Shown piece after piece: positions 58,158 to 64,000 of a stretch of DNA of 64,000 nt. The position numbers and the translations under genes are program-made. The notes beneath the pieces are model-generated. The model was not told where the DNA came from. It saw only the letters and a program-made list of their open reading frames with translations, and ran no database searches. How positions within the stretch are numbered: position 1 is the stretch's first letter; the number at the start of each line of letters is the position of its first letter. The DNA lies in assembly GCF_902706195.1 (NCBI RefSeq), contig NZ_CACSJO010000012.1, forward strand, positions 90,972-154,971, in the 5' to 3' direction. Source of the stretch: Novosphingobium sp. 18050. GTDB lineage: Bacteria > Pseudomonadota > Alphaproteobacteria > Sphingomonadales > Sphingomonadaceae.

Positions 58158-58507
58158 CAGATTTCTCCCCGCGAGCCGAGATCGGACAAGTGGCGCAGCA
58201 TCGCGCGCACGTCCTGCGTCTGTACACCGCGCCGCTCGGCAGCAGCGTCGGAGGGAGCAGCCGGTTCGCGGCCGTAGCGGCTGAACAGGGCGTTCAGCGG
58301 TTCGGGCGCATGCGTTCCGACGGCCTCGCTGACAACGGGTTCCGGCGCGGCGGTTTCGACCGCATCGATCGCCTGCAAGCGCGGGTCGCGCAGCAAGGCT
58401 TCGAGAATCGGCCAAAGCTCCAACTCGGTGAAACGATCCTCGAATTCCTTGTAGGCAAAATCATTTTTGCCCAGTCGGTCGAGCAGATGTCTGGCATCGA
58501 TGCGCAT
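58157..58507 (-). CDS. cellulose biosynthesis small protein, BcsR/BcsP-like
   Basis: A 116-residue protein at the head of the bcs operon. Its N-terminus (DLGKNDFAYKEFEDR-like: LLDRLGKNDFAYKEFED) resembles the conserved part of BcsR/YhjR proteins that stabilise BcsQ, but it is longer than typical BcsR (about 60) and has a Pro/Ala/Glu-rich tail. AGGGG five bases before ATG 58507 decides the start. It overlaps bcsQ by one base. Confidence 0.55.
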   Translation of the reverse strand: MRIDARHLLDRLGKNDFAYKEFEDRFTELELWPILEALLRDPRLQAIDAVETAAPEPVVSEAVGTHAPEPLNALFSRYGREPAAPSDAAAERRGVQTQDVRAMLRHLSDLGSRGEI

Positions 58508-58830
58508 AGGAACCCCTGTATCAACACGTATTTTCTGCACAAACAATGGTTAAGAAAGGGTTGTTGGCGGTAACGGCTCATCGCTTCACCCCCCTTGTGT
58601 CCCTCTGATTTCCGCCGTTTTTTCGGATTCAGACCCATAGCGATGCCTTGGCGCCACAGGTCATTTTGCAATCCTTTGCATTTTTACCACGCCCGGGAAC
58701 TGCGAAAGCCCGCCGGCGAACCCGCGAATCGGGAGAAATACGCAGGGTGATTCAAGTGGGCCCGGCAAGGATTCGCAGGTTATCCTGCGCCCTCAATGAA
58801 ACTGGTTAATTCCGCCGAAGGATTTGCTGG
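58508..58830. other. 323-bp divergent region between the bcs operon and the PilZ gene
   Basis: It holds the promoters for the bcs operon (minus) and the PilZ gene (plus). TTAACC-type half-sites occur at 58549-58554 (minus) and TTAA at 58804-58807 (plus), compatible with, but not proving, control by CtrA. No gene is supported inside. Confidence 0.45.
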
Positions 58831-59220
58831 ATGAACAGACCATCGCCCCACCGGGCCATCTTGCAAGCCGCCCCCTGTCCTGCCCCTCAGCCATTCGCCG
58901 AAGAGCCGAGCGAACGCATTTTCCCGCGCGAGGAGGTGGAGATGATGGCCCGCTTTCGCCGCGACATCGCCAGCAGCACGGTCATGCTCAAGGACCTCAC
59001 CCCCTTCGGTGCCCGTGTGGAGGGGGTGGGGCCGCTGGAGATCGACGAAATGGTTACCATTTCGCTCCCCGGCTGCCGTCCTTCGCTGGCTTTCGTCGCC
59101 TGGGCCAATGCCCACGGCGCCGGGCTGGAATTCATCGAGGCGCTACCTGCCGATCGCTTCGACGATCTCGTCGCCCGCTATGGCCTGAGCGGCGGCAAGG
59201 AAGCTTCGGCGGCGGCCTGA
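58831..59220 (+). CDS. divergent PilZ-domain protein
   Basis: A 129-residue protein whose core (MMARFRRDIASSTVMLKDLTPFGARVEG) has the PilZ fold pattern, though the canonical (D/N)xSxxG is here DLTPFG and the first motif is degenerate. c-di-GMP binding is therefore doubtful. It is divergent from the bcs operon, whose BcsA has a proper PilZ domain; a link to cellulose regulation is plausible. Confidence 0.62.
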   Translation: MNRPSPHRAILQAAPCPAPQPFAEEPSERIFPREEVEMMARFRRDIASSTVMLKDLTPFGARVEGVGPLEIDEMVTISLPGCRPSLAFVAWANAHGAGLEFIEALPADRFDDLVARYGLSGGKEASAAA

Positions 59221-59224
59221 AGGC

Positions 59225-60292
59225 TCAGTTCACCGCCGGTTCGAGCAGCCGGATGGTGCCGGCATCGGCGTCGATCTCGGCCATGGCGCCGACCGGGATG
59301 CTGATCTGCCCCGCCACATGCCCGATCATCGCCCCTTGGAAGGCCGGCACGCCGAGAGCGGCGAATCGCCGGTCGAGCACTTCGTAGACGGTGAAGTTGG
59401 AAAACCCGCCGTCGGGATTCTCGCAGTGGGTGCACTGGCCGAACACCACCCCTGCGACCTTCTCCAGAATGCCCGCCAGCGCCAGTTGCGTGAGCATCCG
59501 GTCGATACGGTACTCGGATTCGTTGGTCTCCTCCAGGAACAGAATCGCCCCGTCGAAGTCCGGCAGCCACGGCGTCCCCACCAGCGCGGCGAACACCGCA
59601 AGGTTGCCCCCGAGCAGGCGCCCACGCGCCTTGCCGCCATGGAAAGTCTTGATCGGTGAAACCCGCCCGCCCAGATTCGGCCCGGAATAGGCCGTGGCCG
59701 AATAGGTCGGCATGGCGCCTTCGAAAGCGACCTGCCGGAATGCCTCCCATGCCGAGGGCGGCCACGAGGCGGCCGCGTTGGGACCATGGATCGAAACCAC
59801 CCCGGCCCTCGCCAGTGCCAGACAAAGCGCAGTATTGTCGCTGAAACCGGCGAACAGCTTGGGCTTGCGGGCGATGCTCGCAAAATCGAGGTGGGGCAGC
59901 AGCCGCGCCGAACCCCAGCCGCCGCGCACCGCCATCAACCCGCGTACCGTATCGTCCGCGAACATCGTCATGAGATCACGCGCGCGCGCCTCGTCAGAGC
60001 CCGCCAGATAGCCCTCCCGCGCGGTGAGATGCGGGGCGAAGCGCGGCTCCAGCCCCATCGCCCGCACGGTCGCCGCGATCTCGTCCAGCCCGAAACGGTC
60101 GGCGATGAAACCCGCCGGCGCTACCAGTCCGAGCACGTCGCCATTGCGCAGTCGCGGCGGGCGAACCATATTCCCTGAAACCGGCGTCGGCGCCGTGCGT
60201 GCGAAAGCCCCGAGGGCAGGCAGCACGCAAAGCCCGGCGCCAAGATTCACAAGCGCGCGTCTGCGCGTTAGGGTTTGCCCGATAGTCATCAC
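59225..60292 (-). CDS. LD-carboxypeptidase, peptidase family S66
   Basis: A 355-residue enzyme with a Tat-type signal (RRRALVNLGAGLCVLPALGAFA) and the S66 catalytic triad: Ser in FAGFSDNTAL, Glu in ILFLEETNES, His in GAMIGHVAG. It removes the terminal D-Ala from muropeptides in peptidoglycan recycling, here in the periplasm. It converges with the PilZ gene (four bases). Confidence 0.88.
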   Translation of the reverse strand: MMTIGQTLTRRRALVNLGAGLCVLPALGAFARTAPTPVSGNMVRPPRLRNGDVLGLVAPAGFIADRFGLDEIAATVRAMGLEPRFAPHLTAREGYLAGSDEARARDLMTMFADDTVRGLMAVRGGWGSARLLPHLDFASIARKPKLFAGFSDNTALCLALARAGVVSIHGPNAAASWPPSAWEAFRQVAFEGAMPTYSATAYSGPNLGGRVSPIKTFHGGKARGRLLGGNLAVFAALVGTPWLPDFDGAILFLEETNESEYRIDRMLTQLALAGILEKVAGVVFGQCTHCENPDGGFSNFTVYEVLDRRFAALGVPAFQGAMIGHVAGQISIPVGAMAEIDADAGTIRLLEPAVN

Positions 60293-60391
60293 CGCAAGCC
60301 TACAGTCTGTTCGCGCCCCTGCAATACCATGCAGCCGGGTGCGTCCCTATCTCTGCCCGGCGGCGCAAAGGCGCCGGGCCATGGAGTTCCA

Positions 60392-61267
60392 ATGACCGAA
60401 GAAGAAGACAAAGACCTCACCCAGCGCCGTTTCTACAAGGCTGAGCAGGAGGCGGGTTTCGCCGAACAGCAGGCCGAAACGATCCAGACCGGCCACCCCG
60501 CTTACCAGCTGGCCTTCCGCGACACCGATTTCCTGCTGCGCGATGAACTGCGCCCGGTGCGTTTCCAGCTTGAGCTGCTCAAACCCGAAATGCTGCTGGA
60601 GGAAGCCAATATCGGCTCGACCCTGGTGATGTACGGCTCCGCACGCATTCCGTCGCCCGAAAAGGCCGAGGCGCTGATTCAGACGGCTGCCACCGATTAT
60701 CAGAAGAAGGTCGCAGGAAACCTCGCCGACAAGGCGAAATACTATGACGAGGCGCGCAAGCTCGCCCGCCTCGCCAGCAGCCGTGCGATCGTCGAGAAGG
60801 GCATGCGCCAGTTCGTGGTCTGCTCAGGCGGCGGCCCCTCGATCATGGAAGCGGCCAACCGCGGCGCCGCAGACGTAGGCGCGGAATCGCTGGGCCTCAA
60901 CATCGTGCTGCCACATGAGCAGGCGCCCAACCGCTATGTCACGCCGCGCCTCTCGTTCCAGTTCCACTACTTCGCGCTGCGCAAGATGCACTTCCTGCTG
61001 CGCGCCCGCGCTGTGGCGGTGTTCCCCGGCGGGTTCGGCACGTTCGACGAGTTCTTCGAACTGCTTACGCTGATCCAGACCGGCAAGATGAAGCCGATCC
61101 CGATCCTGCTCTACGGCCGCGAATTCTGGGAGCGGGTGATCAATTTCGAGGCCCTCGCCGAGGAAGGCACGATCAACCCGGGCGACCTCGACCTGTTCCA
61201 CTGGTGCGAAACGGCCGAGGAAGGCTGGGACCACATCAGCAAGTTCTACGAACTCGACGTCGACTGA
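60392..61267 (+). CDS. LOG-family protein (TIGR00730-like)
   Basis: A 291-residue Rossmann-like protein with the LOG signature: VVCSGGGPSIMEAANRGA and PGGFGTFDEFFE. Members hydrolyse nucleotide-phosphoribose (cytokinin-activating) or act in nucleotide metabolism; the N-terminal 90 residues are an extra acidic helical part seen in the larger bacterial type. ATG 60392 has GGAG five bases before it. It converges with thiD. Confidence 0.82.
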   Translation: MTEEEDKDLTQRRFYKAEQEAGFAEQQAETIQTGHPAYQLAFRDTDFLLRDELRPVRFQLELLKPEMLLEEANIGSTLVMYGSARIPSPEKAEALIQTAATDYQKKVAGNLADKAKYYDEARKLARLASSRAIVEKGMRQFVVCSGGGPSIMEAANRGAADVGAESLGLNIVLPHEQAPNRYVTPRLSFQFHYFALRKMHFLLRARAVAVFPGGFGTFDEFFELLTLIQTGKMKPIPILLYGREFWERVINFEALAEEGTINPGDLDLFHWCETAEEGWDHISKFYELDVD

Positions 61268-61277
61268 GGCCTTCCTC

Positions 61278-61301
61278 CCCCTCTCCGTTCGCGGGGAGGG
61301 G
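61278..61301. terminator. UUCG hairpin between LOG and thiD genes
   Basis: Ten-base arms (one G-U pair) with a C(UUCG)G tetraloop lie between the convergent stops. A bidirectional terminator or stabilising hairpin is likely; there is no clear U-tract. Confidence 0.55.
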
Positions 61302-61309
61302 CTGGCAGC

Positions 61310-62059
61310 CTAGCGGACGGCGTGATGCCCCATCGGGCCGTGGCCTTCGCCAAAGCCGGGTGCTGCCAGCAGGGCCGCGCGCACGAAGTCGCGCGCATCC
61401 TCGATCGCCTCGGTCAGCGGAGCGCCCTGCCCCAGGAACGTCGCGATCGCGCTCGACAGGGTGCAGCCGGTGCCGTGGGTGTGGCGCGTCTCGATACGCG
61501 GGGCGGTCCATATCTGCGGCTCCTGGCCGGGCAGGACCAGCCGGTCGATCACCGTCTCGCCCGGAGCGTCGCCGCCCTTGGCGATATAGCCGATACCCTT
61601 GGCCATCAGCACCTCGTCGCCGCCCAGCGCCGCCAGTTCGTCGACATTGGGGGTGGTGAGGCAGGCGATTGCCATGAGCCGCTCGAAAGCGGCAACCGTA
61701 TCCGCGTCCGCCAGCACCGAGCCTGCGGTGGAGACCATCACCGGGTCGAAGATCACCGGCACGCCAAGGCCGGCCAGCCGGTCGGCAACCATGTGGGCGA
61801 TCTCGGCGCTGCCCAGCATGCCGATCTTGACAGCGTCGACGCCGATGTCGCTGATGCAGGCATCGATCTGCGCCGCGACGATTGCTGCCGACAGGGTTTC
61901 CACCGCCGTCACGCCCTTGGTGTTCTGCGCGGTGATCGCGGTGATCGCGGTCATCGCGTAGCCGCCCAGCAGCGTCACGGTCTTGATGTCGGCCTGGATA
62001 CCGGCGCCGCCCGAACTGTCGGAGCCGGCGATGGAAAGGATGCGAGGAGCCTGATTCAT
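61310..62059 (-). CDS. thiD: hydroxymethylpyrimidine/phosphomethylpyrimidine kinase
   Basis: A 249-residue ribokinase-like enzyme of thiamine synthesis that phosphorylates HMP and HMP-P. Signature segments are RILSIAGSDSSGGAGIQADIKT near the N-terminus and THGTGCTLSSAIA with the anion hole Gly. It stands alone; no other thi gene is in the window. A longer frame to 62399 is not needed. Confidence 0.93.
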   Translation of the reverse strand: MNQAPRILSIAGSDSSGGAGIQADIKTVTLLGGYAMTAITAITAQNTKGVTAVETLSAAIVAAQIDACISDIGVDAVKIGMLGSAEIAHMVADRLAGLGVPVIFDPVMVSTAGSVLADADTVAAFERLMAIACLTTPNVDELAALGGDEVLMAKGIGYIAKGGDAPGETVIDRLVLPGQEPQIWTAPRIETRHTHGTGCTLSSAIATFLGQGAPLTEAIEDARDFVRAALLAAPGFGEGHGPMGHHAVR

Positions 62060-62115
62060 CCCAGCCCTCTACCCGCTTACGGCATGGCGAGTCGAGATGG
62101 CGCACGCACGGACAT

Positions 62116-62199
62116 CCTTCGACGGGCGCAGGATGAGCGGATTCATCGTTCCTGCATTTATCCCGGCCCTGCCCCGCTGGTCCCGAGCCTGTCGAAAGG
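62116..62199. repeat. pair of half-copies of the sphingomonad repeat
   Basis: CCTTCGACGGGCGCAGGATGAG (in outline) at 62116-62137 and CCCGAGCCTGTCGAAAGG at 62182-62199 face each other. They are imperfect versions of the palindrome at 6686-6714, separated by 44 bases, between thiD and the DUF1272 gene. Confidence 0.6.
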
Positions 62200-62211
62200 C
62201 CGGGCGCAGGG

Positions 62212-62439
62212 TCAGGCCTTGAAGCGGCGCAGTTTCGAAGGCGGGGCCGAATCCTGATGCCTGCGCGCCCGTGTCGGTCGGTCGACGAGTTCGCCTCCGC
62301 AGTTGGGGCACATGTCGTCGACATCGTCGGCGCAGGTCGCGCAGAAGGTGCATTCGAAGCTGCATATGAAGGCGCCGGGGGCCTCGGCGGGAAGGTCAAC
62401 GCCGCAGCGTTCGCAGTCGGGGCGCATTTCGAGAGCCAT
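62212..62439 (-). CDS. DUF1272 zinc-ribbon-like protein
   Basis: A 75-residue protein with cysteines CERC, CSFEC, CATC and CPNC that can bind zinc; this is the DUF1272 family. The ATG overlaps the glmM stop (TAATG), so the gene is read from the glmM transcript. Function unknown. Confidence 0.75.
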   Translation of the reverse strand: MALEMRPDCERCGVDLPAEAPGAFICSFECTFCATCADDVDDMCPNCGGELVDRPTRARRHQDSAPPSKLRRFKA

Positions 62440-63782
62440 TACGCCGCTGCCTCCGCCACCGCGTCGCAGATCGACGCGACGACCGCCTCGACCTCGCTGC
62501 CATCGTCGCCCTCGGCCATCACGCGGATGACCGGCTCGGTGCCCGAGGGGCGGATCACCAGCCGCCCGCGCCCCGCCAGCGAAGCCTCGGCATCGGCGAT
62601 CACCGCCTTGACGCTGTCCGCCTCCAGCGGTTTCCCGCCCGAGAAACGAACGTTGCGCAGAAGCTGAGGCACAGGGTCGAACAGGTGGAGCAGTTCGCTT
62701 GCCCGCTTGCCCGACTGGACAAGCGCCGAAAGTACCTGAAGCGCCGCCACGGTGCCGTCGCCGGTTGTCGCATGGTCCAGCAGGATCATGTGGCCGGACT
62801 GTTCGCCGCCGACGTTGTAACCGCCGCTGCGCATGCGCTCCAGAACGTGGCGATCCCCTACGGCCGTACGTTCCAGGTTCAGGCCAAGCCCGTTCAGGTA
62901 TCGCTCCAGCCCCAGGTTCGACATCACCGTCGCCACCACGCCGCCGCCGCGCAGGATGCCCTGCGCGGCGAACTGGCTGCCGATCAGCGCCATGATCTGG
63001 TCACCGTCGACGGCCTGGCCTTTTTCGTCGACCACAATCAGCCGGTCGGCGTCACCGTCCAGCGCGATACCGATGTCCGCGCCGGAGGACACCACAGTTT
63101 CCTGCAACAACTCGACATGGGTAGAGCCGCAGCGCTCGTTGATGTTCTTGCCGTTGGGGGTCACCCCCACGGCGACGATCTCCGCGCCCAGTTCCCAGAA
63201 GGCGGAAGGGGCGACCTGATAGGCCGCGCCATTGGCGCAATCGACCGCGATCTTCAGGCCGTCCAGCCGCACCGTCGAAGGCAACGATCCCTTCACCGCG
63301 TGGATGTAGCGGCCGCGCGCATCGTCGATGCGGCGGGCGCGGCCGATCTCGGGCGAGGCGGCAAGCGCAAGATCCTGGCCCAGCATCGCCTCGATCGCCA
63401 GCTCGTCTTCGTCAGAAAGCTTGAACCCGTCGGGGCCGAACAGCTTGATGCCGTTGTCCTCATAGGGGTTGTGGCTGGCCGAGATCATCACGCCCACGTC
63501 GGCGCGCAGTTCGCGTGTCAGCAGGGCGACGGCGGGGGTGGGCATCGGACCCAGCAGCACCACGTCCATGCCCACGCTGGTAAAGCCCGCGACCATCGCG
63601 TTCTCCAGCATGTAGCCCGACAGGCGGGTGTCCTTGCCGATGACCACGCGGTGGCGGTGCGTGCCGCGGAGGAAGCGGGTGCCGGCCGCCTGGCCGACTT
63701 TCATTGCCATGGCTGCGGTCATCGCGCCCTGGTTGGTGCGGCCGCGAATGCCATCGGTGCCGAAGAACTGCTTGCCCATCAC
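62439..63782 (-). CDS. glmM: phosphoglucosamine mutase
   Basis: A 447-residue alpha-D-phosphohexomutase making glucosamine-1-phosphate for peptidoglycan. The phosphoserine loop [14 protein letters not shown] has Ser103; the metal loop is ALDGDADR and the sugar loop [12 protein letters not shown]. The start may be ATG 63782 or the next codon 63779. The DUF1272 gene is downstream. Confidence 0.95.
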   Translation of the reverse strand: MMGKQFFGTDGIRGRTNQGAMTAAMAMKVGQAAGTRFLRGTHRHRVVIGKDTRLSGYMLENAMVAGFTSVGMDVVLLGPMPTPAVALLTRELRADVGVMISASHNPYEDNGIKLFGPDGFKLSDEDELAIEAMLGQDLALAASPEIGRARRIDDARGRYIHAVKGSLPSTVRLDGLKIAVDCANGAAYQVAPSAFWELGAEIVAVGVTPNGKNINERCGSTHVELLQETVVSSGADIGIALDGDADRLIVVDEKGQAVDGDQIMALIGSQFAAQGILRGGGVVATVMSNLGLERYLNGLGLNLERTAVGDRHVLERMRSGGYNVGGEQSGHMILLDHATTGDGTVAALQVLSALVQSGKRASELLHLFDPVPQLLRNVRFSGGKPLEADSVKAVIADAEASLAGRGRLVIRPSGTEPVIRVMAEGDDGSEVEAVVASICDAVAEAAA

Positions 63783-63860
63783 CTAACCCTCTTGGAAACC
63801 CTGCTTCCGATTGCCGCGCTTTCCATAGACGGCAGGCGTTACCGCCGACTGAACGCGTTC

Positions 63861-63875
63861 TTAAACTTCGTTTAG
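63861..63875. promoter_or_regulatory. near-consensus CtrA-like site upstream of glmM
   Basis: TTAA-N7-TTAG (TTAA at 63861-63864, TTAG at 63872-63875), one base from the TTAA-N7-TTAA pattern of CtrA. It lies 79-93 bases before the glmM start. This is a single match and could be chance. Confidence 0.3.
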
Positions 63876-63966
63876 AAACACGTCCGATGCGGATTTTGCA
63901 AAGGGCCTCCTAAACCCAAGCCGAGCAAATTGCCATCGGGCGCGGGCCCGCCTATTTGTGGGCGCG

Positions 63967-64000
63967 ATGAGCGCACCTTCCTCCCCCCAGGCCCCTGACC
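63967..64000 (+). CDS. possible gene start, truncated by the window end
   Basis: ATG 63967 opens a frame (MSAPSSPQAPD) that runs to the edge of the window. Nothing can be said about its function, and no clear ribosome site is visible. Confidence 0.35.
   Translation, partial: MSAPSSPQAPD

Noticed and set aside
1..64000. CRISPR arrays, tRNA or rRNA genes, transposases
   Set aside because: No regularly spaced repeats, no cloverleaf-like sequence with the conserved TTCGANTC context that I could support, and no transposase or integrase frames.

Overview
The window looks like a chromosomal segment of a sphingomonad-type alphaproteobacterium (Novosphingobium/Sphingobium-like; the genus is an inference). 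Reasons: high GC with strong G/C third-position bias in the genes, the alphaproteobacterial flagellar regulators FlbT, FlaF and an FlbD-like protein, a dispersed palindrome built on TTCGACAGGCTCAG that I associate with sphingomonad genomes, and an Acetobacter-type cellulose synthase operon with BcsA fused to BcsB. No rRNA, tRNA, CRISPR array, prophage or insertion sequence was seen.

Layout. 1-7.9 kb is a metabolic and housekeeping flank: the 3' part of a CHAT-protease/TPR protein, glutathione peroxidase, an SDR-type sugar epimerase, a GST, a 3-oxoacid CoA-transferase operon (scoAB) divergent from a LysR regulator, a Met-rich secreted protein and a lipoprotein cytochrome c. 8.0-44.1 kb is a large flagellar locus made of many short back-to-back transcription units: flgE-flgK-flgL (-), flbT-fliI-fliJ-transglycosylase (+), a sigma-like factor (+), flaF (-), motA-motB-(fliL-like) (+), fliN-fliO-fliP (-), flgC-fliE-fliQ-fliR-flhB (+), flgI-flgJ-flgN (+), a block of four to five regulators and small proteins (-), a large FlaEY-like protein plus flgB (-), fliG-fliH (+), an OmpA-family protein (+), and fliF-fliN-flbD-flhA-fliK-flgD (+). 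44.2-47.9 kb holds a hypothetical gene, a Cas4-like/DUF2779 predicted nuclease and an MHS-family transporter. 47.9-58.5 kb is the cellulose operon bcsR?-bcsQ-bcsAB-bcsC-bcsD-bcsZ (-), flanked by a divergent PilZ gene. 59.2-64.0 kb has an S66 carboxypeptidase, a LOG-family protein, thiD, a DUF1272 protein and glmM.

The most interesting observation is regulatory. Almost every flagellar transcription unit carries, a few tens of bases before its start codon, the same element (TCCTATAAT, with small variations), with no recognisable -35 box and no sigma-54 -24/-12 signature. The locus also encodes an unusual sigma-70-like protein and an FlbD-like protein that lacks the AAA+ domain needed for sigma-54 activation. 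Together these suggest that the sigma-54/FlbD hierarchy known from Caulobacter has been replaced by a locus-specific promoter system. That is a hypothesis, not a demonstrated fact.

Flagellar genes not found in the window include flagellin, fliD, fliM, flgA, flgF, flgG and flgH, so they must lie elsewhere if the organism is motile. The export gate (FliOPQR, FlhAB), the MS ring, C-ring components, rod/hook parts, stator and chaperones present here are full length, which argues for a functional system.
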